Below, one piece after another: positions 28,907 through 37,134 of a DNA stretch of 64,000 bases. Each line of letters opens with the position of its first letter. Positions within the stretch are counted from its first letter, which is position 1. Source of the DNA: Strix aluco (taxonomy: Eukaryota; Chordata; Aves; Strigiformes; Strigidae); assembly GCF_031877795.1 (NCBI RefSeq), contig NC_133934.1:47088725-47152724 (forward strand), read 5' to 3'. Below the pieces are notes generated by a model, which saw nothing but the letters and a program-made list of their open reading frames with translations, made no database searches and had not been told where the DNA came from. Made by a program: the position numbers and the translations under genes.

Positions 28907-29435
28907 GCTCAACCAAACTTTGCAGCATCTGCTGTAAACATTGGAACAAGCAAGGAAGAATCAACATCAAAAGCAGCAATACTATCAATACCATCAATGC
29001 TCCTTTGACCAATGTTTGTAATCAACCTCTCAGTCCAAGACCAATGAGCCAATCTGAAAAAGGACCATGTCCCTCTCTAATATGCTTCATGTTATCTTGC
29101 ATTTCCGCTAATCGTTGGTGTATGCTCTGCAAATGATCAGACAAATTAAAGCAACACATTCCTTCAAAATCTTCACATATATGCCCATGTGCCAATAATA
29201 AAAATCTACAGCAGCACAATTTTGCAAAGTAGCATGCCTAACACTATCAACATCAGTAAGCAGCGCACTCAGCATTTGCGAAGTTAGATTAAATTGCTTT
29301 TCACTCCAACATGCTAATCTATGTATATATTTTTGTATTTATGGCAGCCATTCCTTGCGGAAAGAAGAAAGAAGTAGCTATAACAGTGGCTAATGAAGGT
29401 AGCCGTACGTTGTCGTTGCAGGTGTCGTCAAAGGT
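28907..29435 (-). pseudogene. env: env transmembrane subunit remnant
   Basis: Continuation of env after the surface subunit. Coding-like segments lie in more than one frame, so at least two indels are present: one between about 29330 and 29420, one near the T-rich run around 29200. A CX6CC motif (CEDFEGMCC, 29151-29177), characteristic of gamma- and alpharetrovirus-type transmembrane subunits, is intact and is followed by FNLSDH. A TGA lies at 29024-29022, after which the same frame encodes a strongly hydrophobic segment (VLIVLLLLMLILP) that fits the membrane anchor. The frame then passes through the polypurine tract as a lysine run and enters U3, stopping only at 28769-28767. Not functional. 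Confidence 0.85.
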
Positions 29436-30242
29436 TCAAACAGATCTGCGTGATCTTGACTCATGTCTCCTACTGGCATTCAATAACTCTCTCATGTGCG
29501 GAGTAAACAATGTTAGTTGCCCAAGGTAGCATGGACCACCAACAGGTCGTACAGGAATACCAGGCCATGCTCTATCTCCACAAATCAGAAACACTCCGGG
29601 TGGAAGTTTAAAACCTCCTTTGGTGTTTACGGTAAACCTTCCTGTTTTCAAATCATTCCAAGGAGAATGCCCTGTTACATTTTGACAACCTATAAACAAA
29701 CCTTGTTGTCCACTCCGTGCCAACCAAACATACCATGGGCCATTGAAACAAACCACTCCTGTGCCATTCACTGGCTGGAGTTGAGGAACTGTATCATTAA
29801 AGTCCTGCATATTAGTTACAGTAACATCAACATACTCGACAGGCACAACGCTAGCTAGCAAGTCCAGCTCCTGCAAAGGTAAATGAGCTGATTGATTTAA
29901 ATTTTCAATGACTGTCTTCTGCCAGGCTGCACTACGCATAGTGGGCCAAACATAGATGCCATTTGGACTTAAACAAGTTTCACTTTCGCTACCAGTCAGG
30001 TCCACCCTCTGTTGTTTCCAGTACCCATCAAAGTCAGTTTCATTTTCCTGCAACGGAATGCCAATCAAACAGGTTTGAAAAGGATTATCCACCTGTTGCA
30101 AACTCAAACAAAAATCTGACATCCCAGCTGTATTTGTCCACGTTACCCAAATATTTGTTCTGGGTGTAATGTCAAAAATCCCTTCACTACCTGCTATAAA
30201 ACAAATCAAAATAAACATCGCCAACGTTTGACACTTTGCCAT
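29436..30242 (-). pseudogene. env: env surface subunit, truncated by TGA
   Basis: 268 codons from ATG to TGA. The start is followed by a hydrophobic signal peptide (residues about 5-20, AMFILICFIAGSEG). Six N-glycosylation sequons are visible (NET, NQS, NDT, NGT, NVT, NAS). The protein ends at a furin-type site (RSRRSV), where the surface and transmembrane parts would be cut; the stop codon lies immediately after it. The early WVTWTN...FCLSLQQ...PFQTCLIGIP region resembles surface proteins of the alpharetrovirus / EAV-HP kind, by family recognition, not alignment. As it stands, only an unanchored surface fragment could be made. Expression would need a spliced mRNA. Confidence 0.88.
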
Positions 30243-30487
30243 CGTTTTACCTCTCTTTTCCAGTTATCCTTGTGCACCTGCCAGCTTCGAGGAATGTTTA
30301 TTCCAACACCACAGCTCCTATCTACTACCTTATTATTTTGCCTAATACATTGCAAAGTTAAGCATTTACAAAGCTCAAAACTAATTTCTGCTAAAACTCT
30401 TTGCCTAAGATCTTCAATTAGGCTTAAAGCCCTAGAAAACTGCTGTTGTTCTCTAAAAACTCTAATCTGTCCTTCTGTACCAAGAGC
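30206..30487 (-). pseudogene. Second half of the pol-env intergenic frame
   Basis: In the same frame as the Cys/His-rich segment upstream and separated from it by one TAA (30490-30488), 93 codons run to a TGA at 30208-30206. They overlap the first 12 codons of env in another frame. The segment has a glutamine/leucine-rich start, a Cys cluster (C40, C42, C47) and a basic, tryptophan-containing end (KREVKRW, VKRWRC). I do not recognise it. The overlap with the env start and the basic tail would fit a small regulatory protein or an alternative env leader. It could also be non-coding. Confidence 0.4.
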
Positions 30488-30490
30488 TTA

Positions 30491-30742
30491 TCGCTGATAT
30501 ACTGACCTACCTATAAAATCAGACAACCAATCTGCTTCGGTGTAAAAGATAATCCAGTCAGCACACAAGTGACATTTATACACACTTTCCCGATCATGAG
30601 CATGCGTGACTCTCCAAGTTCCCCTGTCGCACCATGCACAATGTATAAAAACCCAAGGTCGACAGTTTAGACCATGTTCCGTACAAGCTGTGTCATGTTC
30701 TTCAAGCTGTTTTATGGTGAGTGGCTGTGTTCGAATAGCCGC
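30491..30742 (-). CDS. Cys/His-rich reading frame between pol and env
   Basis: 84 stop-free codons on the minus strand between pol and env. They begin right after a TAG that is also a splice-acceptor-like TTTTAG|G preceded by a pyrimidine-rich stretch. There are six Cys (20, 27, 35, 38, 57, 60) and at least six His. Two CX2C pairs (CAWC at 35-38, CHLC at 57-60) are 18 residues apart with HAH between, a spacing that would suit zinc binding. No ATG is present in frame, so it would need splicing, recoding or a start that has decayed. It ends at TAA 30490-30488, after which the frame continues. I do not recognise a family. It may be an accessory gene of this virus lineage or a chance frame. Confidence 0.4.
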
Positions 30743-30751
30743 CTAAAATGA

Positions 30752-30753
30752 CT
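30752..30753 (-). promoter_or_regulatory. Candidate splice acceptor upstream of env
   Basis: The minus strand reads TTCTTTGTCTTTTACCG, then AATCTGCAG|T, giving an AG at 30753-30752. A second candidate, TTTTAG|G, lies 9 nt further on. This is just before the pol-env intergenic frame and about 0.5 kb before the env ATG, where an env subgenomic mRNA acceptor is expected. By eye only. Confidence 0.45.
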
Positions 30754-30779
30754 GCAGATTCGGTAAAAGACAAAGAACT

Positions 30780-33569
30780 TCACTGTTTGCTGGATGTAGT
30801 GCCGTTAACAACGGTGTCAGGACCAAGTTCAATCGATGTTGGTGTCTCTGAAGTGCCTCGGGACACAGAGTTGGTGTCGTCATTCTTCACGATCCATGGT
30901 TTCACCCACTTTGCGGGGACCCACTTGGGTGAATCACTACCTGTAGAAACACAAGAATAACCCCTTCCCCAAGTTAACAACTGCATAGGTCCCTCCCACT
31001 GTCCAGATTGAGGGGAATACAATTGCACTTGAATTTTTTGAAAAGAATAATCATGCTTGTTTGTTTGCACATGTATTCGCGCAGGCGGTTCATCTTGCCC
31101 TCCACGTATATTAAGCCAATTTAAAACAAATAATGTTTTTGCCAATATCTCATGAGGGGAATCCCCTGTCTCCCCCTGTTTTTTCAAAATACGATTCAAT
31201 ATACGATGGGCGCGCTCAACGATTGCTTGCCCAGTAGAGTTGTGTCGTACTCCATGGAGAAGCTGAATTCCCCAATGTTGTAAAAAGGCAGTGGTGGAGG
31301 CTGCCCGATATGCGGGACCATTATCAGTTTTAATTTTCTTTGGACACCCCATAACCGCAATTGCTTGCATCCAATGTTGACGAGCTGCTACTGCCGAGGC
31401 AGAAGCATGAGCAGAGGCCCATATAAATGAGGAACAGGTATCCACTGAGACATGTAAGTAGCGAAGACGCCCAGGAGGCGGAAATACAGTGATACCAGTT
31501 TGCCAAACTTCCCGTGGCTGTAAGCCATGAGGATTCGCACCACCGTCCTGTAGCGGTGTGAGAGTGGCACAGTCTGGACAAGTAGCCACTATTGCCCGTG
31601 CTTGGGTCTTAGGGATGTTAAATTGCTTGCATAATGCAGTTGCAGACTGGTGAAAAAAGGCATGAGATTTATAGGCTTCTTGAACAATGTTATCCATGTC
31701 TGCTAAAGCGGCAACCAACTGATCAGCTCGAGCGTTGCCTTCTACAAGACCTCCAGAGAGCCTAGTATGGCTCTTTATATGCATGATAAAAACCCGATGC
31801 GTATGATGATTAACAGTATTTCGTAAGTCAACAAAAGCCTGAAAAAGGGTGGGATTGTTTACATGTCCTAACAAGGCCCTTTCGATACGTTGCACTACAC
31901 CTGCCACATATAAAGAATCAGTCACACTGTTTAAAACTTGAATGTTCCAGTGGTTAAGCACAGCAATCACTGCTTTAAGCTCCAAAATCTGTACAGATGT
32001 ATCACAAACAAAGTGTTCTGATTGCTATATTCCATTCTCCTTCCAAACAAATCCTGCCATTTTGGTCTTGCTGCTGTCATCTGTAAATACTGTTAAAGCC
32101 TGTAAATGTTGTCGACTAATGACAGGAACATCATTCATTGTTAAAGCAGTTTTAAATAGTGGATGCTCTGGATAATGGTTGTCAATTTGATAGGATTTGT
32201 TCATCACAGCCAGCGAGAAGGACATAGATGATTCACACATAGCCTGAATTAGGTCCAGTGCATACGGCACAACTACTTGATCCGGTTCCTTTCCAGCAAT
32301 AGATATTGCTCGCTGAACACCTTTTCAAATAATACTTGCTATCGCATCCACACATGATGTTATTGTTTTATGTCCCCTGGCCGATAAAAATAACCATTCA
32401 ATAATTCTGAGTGGATTAGACTGTTGTTCACACCATTGTCCTAAAAAAGCTGATACTTCTGATTCTGTATTATATACAAACAATTGTAATGCTTGAACAG
32501 GGTCAATACAAGCTGCAGAATTAACACTCAATTTCAGGGAAATATTATCCAGGGCGTGTTTAGCTGACGCTGTTAGAGACCTAGGTTCTTGAGGATTACA
32601 ATTTCCTTGCAACAACTTAAATAAAGGCTGTAAATCTGTGTTAGTAATGCCACAAATACTGCGGATCCACTGAATATCTCCCACCAATTTCTGTAGATCA
32701 TTTAATGTTTCCACTTTCTGTACTATTGATAGCTTCTGTGGCCTAACAGTAGATTCAGTTAAAGTCATCCCTAGGTATTTCCATGGCTCAGTCCGTTGTA
32801 CCTTTTCAGGGGCCACAACGAGTCCCATTATATTTAGAGCTTCTATCAGTTCTTGAATTAATTCTTCAGAGATGGGTGTTTTTTGGCAAAGCAACAAATC
32901 ATCCGTATAGTGATACAAAATACAGTCGATATGATGTTCTCAAAAGGGTCATAGAGCTAAATCCACATACCATTGACATATTGTGGGAGAATTTTTCATG
33001 CCCTGTGGTAACACTACCCAATGATATCTCTCAGAAGGTTTTGCTCTATTTGTAGAAGGGACAGAGAAGGCAAATTTTTCATAATCCTCCGGATGTAAAG
33101 GTATTGTAAAAAAACAATCTTTCAAATCAATAACCACAATGTCCCAGCCCTGAAGGAGCATGGATGGATTGGGTAATCCTGGATGAAGTGCTCCCATGTC
33201 CTGCAGAACTGCATTAACTGCTCACAGATCTTGTAACAGTCTCTATTTTCCAGACTTCTTTTTGATGGTAAATACAGGTGTATTCCACGGACTGGTAGAA
33301 GGGACAAGGTGTCCAGCATTCAATTGTTCTTGCACGTGATCCCTTAAATGGGCGAGCTTCTCAGTTGGTAGCGGCCATTGCTCCACCTATACAGGAGTAT
33401 CAGTTAACCAGCTCAGTTTTAAAACAGGACGGGGGTCGCTCGCTACAATGGCCACCCCTAAAAAGGCATTTGTAATACACATCCCCACTGAGACAAGACA
33501 TCTCACCCTAATAACCAGAGTGTCATATGCAGTACATATGGTTTCACTTGTGCTCTGAGTCTTTCTTTG
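30780..33569 (-). pseudogene. pol: pol: reverse transcriptase, RNase H, integrase (broken)
   Basis: The frame is open from just after a TGA near 33570 and is -1 relative to pro, as expected for pro-pol frameshifting. RT motifs in order: [21 protein letters not shown], and YTDD in YHYTDDLLL (the usual form is YMDD). RNase H keeps four acidic positions: FTDDSS, ELKA, TDSLY and ADQLV. Integrase has an HX3H...CX2C zinc region (H108, H112, C136, C139 of the last open segment) and D221 and E257 separated by 35 residues. Gly164 sits where the first catalytic Asp belongs (WQTG, 31496-31494). Stops: TAG at 33389, 33245 and 32027; TGA at 33224, 32951, 32942 and 32327 (coordinates of first base). It ends at TGA 30782-30780. 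Inactive. Confidence 0.95.
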
Positions 33570-34288
33570 TCATCTATAATGGTAACAAAATGTGCACTTT
33601 GCTGTGTAGGGGATGCTCCTCCAATTCCTACAACCATGTTGGATGCCATAATCAAAGGCCAAGAAGATGGCCATGCAGCATATGGTATAACGGTGACATC
33701 AGCTCCAGTGTCAAGCATGACTTGTTCAGAGCAGATCTTAACTCTATCATTCCCAAGTATTGTGACTATTCTCATAGGCTTATTGTTGGTGATCAATTGT
33801 GAAAAGGCAACAGTCACTGGTCCAGTAGACCCAAATCCTTGATCGCCTCTTTCACGATCTTGACTCTTAATAACATGTGCTCAAAACGGAATTAATTGAG
33901 CAATATGGTCACCTTTATGCAATGTGGCTGGAGGGTTTAGAATTCTCACCATTATCCCAATTTGTCCAGTATAATCAGAATCAATTAATCCAGGAATAAT
34001 CATAATTCCTTGCTTTGATGCCGAGGATCGTCCTATCAATAATGCACTAAGTCCACGTCCTAATGGTCCTGTAACTGCGGGAGAAAGTACATGCACTGAA
34101 TCACCTACTATTGTGATGTCAACTCCCATGGCCAAATCAAGGCCTGCACTTCCTTGGGTGGCTGCTGAGAGCTCGTCAAGGCAGCCGCCACTTGGGTGAA
34201 TTTGAGTGTCTTCGCACCCCCTGGAAAGGTGCTCTGCGAGGAGTTTCCCAGCAAGGGGCTCCCGTTTTTCTTGAATTTTGATCGACAC
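33503..34288 (-). pseudogene. pro: pro: dUTPase plus aspartic protease
   Basis: This frame is -1 relative to gag and overlaps its 3' end, so it would be made by ribosomal frameshifting. The N-terminal part is a trimeric dUTPase. Its motifs are visible: AGLDL, GRSSAS, DSDYTG with the active-site Tyr, KGDHIAQLI, and GFGSTG (33839-33822). A TGA at 33883-33881 interrupts it between the fourth and fifth motifs. The protease follows, with the catalytic DTGA (VMLDTGADVTVI) and a flap-like VVGIGG. A second TGA lies at 33505-33503 near the end of the domain. A dUTPase fused ahead of the protease is typical of betaretroviruses. Confidence 0.93.
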
Positions 34289-36381
34289 TCGCTGGCCTTA
34301 TGCCCAAATTTATCGCATCGGTTACAGGTACCGGCGAATGGCACTGTTATGGTAGCTTTCTTTGCCTGAGGACATTGTCGCTTAAAATGATCAGGTTTAC
34401 CACAAGAAAAACATCCTTCCTTTTTCCTAGCATTTTTAAGTCTGGGATTTCCTTTTCCTTGACTTGTAACAGGTCTTAAAGCTGCAGCAAGGGCTCTTGC
34501 GTGGATAGTAGCCTTTTCTTGCTCCCCCAATAATGGTGGCAATCGTGAACATGCCTCAACCATCTGTGTCAGGCTAGCACCTCGTGGGAGACTGGCAATC
34601 ACTTCTTGGCATCTTAGATTTGCATTTTGATATGCCAGGTCTTTCCCCAGTGCTGTTTTAGCATCAGGTGTAAGATTAGGTGCAGTGTCCAGTGCCTCTT
34701 TCAATCGATCAATAAATTGCATATATGGCTCATCTGGCTTTTGCTTCACTTGATGATAAGGCAGTCTCGGTTTTCCAATTTGAGGCAGCTCTTGAAGCGC
34801 CTCTAAGGCCAGTGCCTGAGAGTGTTGTGTTATACGAGGGTGCAAGGCTGCCTGTGCTGCTCCATTACAATACTGTCCTGTCCCCATAAGTTGATCAAGT
34901 GTAGCAAATCTTAAGGGATCATGTCCATTCAACTGATGGAGGTTGTTTACCATTGCAATCTCACATTTTTCCTGCCATCTATCTTTAAACATCATAAAAG
35001 CAGTAGGGGGAAGAATAATCTCCAAAAGTGCTCTGATATCAGTCGGCACTAAATCTTGATTGCGAAAAAAAGATTGTATCATGGTCATAACTTGTTTATT
35101 ATCATACCCAAAGTCCATGACTGTTCTTTGTAACTGATTCACAGTCTTCCAGTCAAATGGAGGCCACACTCGCAGGTTCCCTTGCACGGCAACTGGCATT
35201 GCAATGACACTAGGTGGCAGCATCTGCCCTTCTATAACTGCATGTTCAATCACCCCCTTCCATCTCTGCCCGACAGTATAATTAGGGTCCTGCGGGGGGG
35301 GTGGATCAGGCACGGGAGGACTGGATGCCGAAGAAGCGGCCTTGTTTTCATGTCCTTTTCTTTCGTCTTTACCCTGCAGCCATCCAGCAACCCATTTTAA
35401 TGGAGTCATTGAACTAACTTCTCCTCCTCCCTTCTCTAACTCTTTATATTTTGCGTATGCTCTCCGTTCCTTTGATGTAAGCCCATTTCCAAATTTACTT
35501 CTCAGATAATTATCTGTCTCTTCTGGAGTCATCTCTCTGTCCTCTAACAACTGCATTACCCAAGCTCTGGCTCTTTTTTCCTTCTCTCTCAATTTCTCCT
35601 CAGTAATCTCTTGTGGGGGTCTCTCAGAATTATTTTGCCCACCGGGCGCACCCCTAGCTTCTGGCCCACAAACGCTCTCTTCAACCACTTTAAAACCATC
35701 CCTTATGCCTTGATGAGCCTTTTTATATGCCTCACGAATAGCCTGTTTGGCTGACCCACGATCTAGCCGTAGCATTTCATCCAAAAGGTCAGACATTGCT
35801 TTCTCTTGTTCTTTTAACAGACTAGTAAGATGTTCAGAATGAGGTTTAGGATAGACTGCTCGAGACAACTCATCATCCACATCCATAGGGAGCGGCACTT
35901 TAACTGGGTCTATGGAATTCAACAAAGTATCAGGAGGAGATGAACCAGGCAAAGGTGGGGCAGAGGGCATTGTTGGCGGCACCCAGGGTTCGATCTCAAA
36001 CCTAGGACCTGCCCAAAATTCCCTTTCTGACATGGGACACACCACTTTAGAGGACGCAGGCACACCATCAAATAACAAGTTCTTTTCCTCCTTCTCTTTC
36101 TCCTCCTTGTCACTCTCCTTCCACTCAGCGGCAGCAATCGCGCTAGCAGCAGCAGCAGCAACACAAGCCCAACCTTTCATTGCTTCCACTATCAATCAAA
36201 CACTTCGATAAGTAGGTGCTAATTTTCTCGCTTCTTTGTTCCCTGCTTGAATCGATTCCCACAAATCAGTCCCAATAGATTTCCAAACTTCTTCATCATA
36301 CAACTGATCGGTATTAGTGATTAATGTTCTACGTCTACACCAGAGAAGCAGCGTGGCTAAATCCCCTTCCTTGAGAGCCAT
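34108..36381 (-). pseudogene. gag: gag polyprotein with one internal TGA
   Basis: Starts at ATG 36381 (MALKEGD, no myristoylation Gly2). The matrix part runs 61 codons to a TGA at 36198-36196; the same frame then continues 695 codons to 34108. Numbering from 36195: an Ala-rich and Lys/Glu-rich region, a PSAP late-domain motif (77-80) that would recruit TSG101, a charged spacer, a proline-rich stretch (293-302), the capsid with a major homology region (about 484-503, KPDEPYMQFIDRL), and two zinc knuckles CX2CX4HX4C (595-608 and 624-637). The C-terminal end overlaps pro. Apart from the single TGA the frame is remarkably long and open. Identity as a class II gag is clear; I cannot name the specific avian family. 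Confidence 0.95.
34243..34249 (-). promoter_or_regulatory. -1 ribosomal frameshift heptamer GGGAAAC (gag-pro)
   Basis: The slippery heptamer G GGA AAC is in correct phase with gag (codons 649-651, CTG GGA AAC) and inside the gag-pro overlap. About 8 nt downstream the minus strand can form a short stem, GCACC paired with GGTGC across an 8-9 nt loop, with further sequence that might complete a pseudoknot. GGGAAAC is a known betaretrovirus gag-pro slip site. The frame relation (pro is -1 to gag) agrees. Confidence 0.85.
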
Positions 36382-36699
36382 CTATGTCTCCTCTGCGAGC
36401 TGCATCAAACTTTGAACTGCAGCCTTTTCTGTCATTGATGCAGCGAGCCCCAGGCTGTCAGTATCTAAGCCCTTACTTTCCCGGCTTAGCGCAGATCTGC
36501 TCCTGCCTCTCTCGGGCAGCCTGGCTTACCTCCAGTAACACTGACTGACACCCCCGCTTTCCTCCGGCTTCTGTTCAGACGATTCTATCAGAATCAGCGA
36601 CAATTCTATCACGTCGTAAATCATGTCGATAGTAAATCACATCGGCTCCAAATGGACAGTTCACCTGATCACGTCGGTAGCAGATCACGTCGTTAGCAG
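36382..36699 (-). other. Retroviral 5' leader with splice donor and PBS-like repeats
   Basis: Untranslated leader between the primer site and gag. It holds a consensus splice donor GAG|GTAAG (GT at 36529-36528) suited to the env mRNA. It also holds a small upstream frame beginning ATG at 36624, open for 31 codons up to the donor. Closest to the primer site is an array of ATCACGTCG-like nonamers (+ strand) at 36608, 36620, 36636, 36668 and 36684, each a copy of part of the primer site. No other gene is seen. Confidence 0.75.
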
Positions 36700-36717
36700 A
36701 TCACGTCGGGGTCACCA
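36700..36717 (-). other. Primer binding site, tRNA-Trp type
   Basis: Minus strand TGGTGACCCCGACGTGAT, three bases (TTT) after the 5' LTR. It is complementary over 18 nt to the 3' end of tRNA-Trp, the primer used by alpharetroviruses such as avian leukosis viruses. Betaretroviruses usually use tRNA-Lys, so this is unlike what the gag-pro-pol layout would predict. Confidence 0.92.
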
Positions 36718-36720
36718 AAA

Positions 36721-37128
36721 TGCCAGGGTCCTTCTCCATGCGGGAACAGGAATGACACAGCACCAATATGATGATCAGATCATCCATTTATTTCCCAATC
36801 CTGGTTACATTTATGTTCTACTAAGTTCCGTACACGCACTCATCTATCTTCTAATAGGCTACAGGTTATCTGCACACGCTGTTCACGCGCCTCTACAAGC
36901 ATTTGCATTGGTGAATTGCAATTAGCACGTAAAGCCCAAAACTTGCCAAAAACTCCCTTATCTCATACCCTGTTTTGCTCAGACTTGTGTGCTTTTGCTG
37001 ACCACAGATGTTTCTCACTTATCTGCTATCTTGTGTGTTTTTGCCAGCCTTATTTTGCTGGCCTTGTCTTCGTCCTTGCATTCTTCTGCCTGCACTAACT
37101 TCCCTCCAGCACGGCCCAGACTCCTACA
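36721..37128 (-). repeat. 5' LTR of the provirus
   Basis: 408 bp, minus-strand TGTAGGAGTC to ACCCTGGCA. It shares the octamer/CCAAT element (ATGCAAAT, 36901-36908) and AATAAA (36787-36792) with the 3' LTR. By eye the pair differ at 14 sites (13 transitions, 1 transversion) and by a 4-bp GTCC indel. No strong TATA box is evident; a CATAAATG-like sequence lies upstream of the polyadenylation signal. Confidence 0.96.
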
Positions 37129-37134
37129 GAGGTC
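37129..37134. repeat. Right target-site duplication GAGGTC
   Basis: Perfect match to 28463-28468, directly outside the 5' LTR. Confidence 0.95.

Larger units (their letters stand above)
28469..37128 (-). mobile_element. Near-complete class II (ERVK-like) endogenous retrovirus
   Basis: An 8.66-kb provirus in reverse orientation: 5' LTR (36721-37128), tRNA-Trp-type primer site, gag, pro with dUTPase, pol, a small Cys/His-rich frame, env, polypurine tract and 3' LTR (28469-28880). Gag, pro and pol occupy successive -1 frames as in betaretroviruses. The element is defective. Stops interrupt gag (36198-36196), pro (33883-33881, 33505-33503), pol (33389, 33245, 33224, 32951, 32942, 32327, 32027) and env (29438, 29024). 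The LTRs differ by 14 substitutions by eye over 408 aligned bases plus one 4-bp indel, so the insertion is not recent but not ancient. No intact gene of infectious length remains. Confidence 0.97.

Noticed and set aside
28741-29136. Several + strand frames over the 3' LTR and env remnant (also 29517-29858, 30228-30497, 33527-33842, 35912-36211)
   Set aside because: They are antisense shadows of the provirus genes and LTR.
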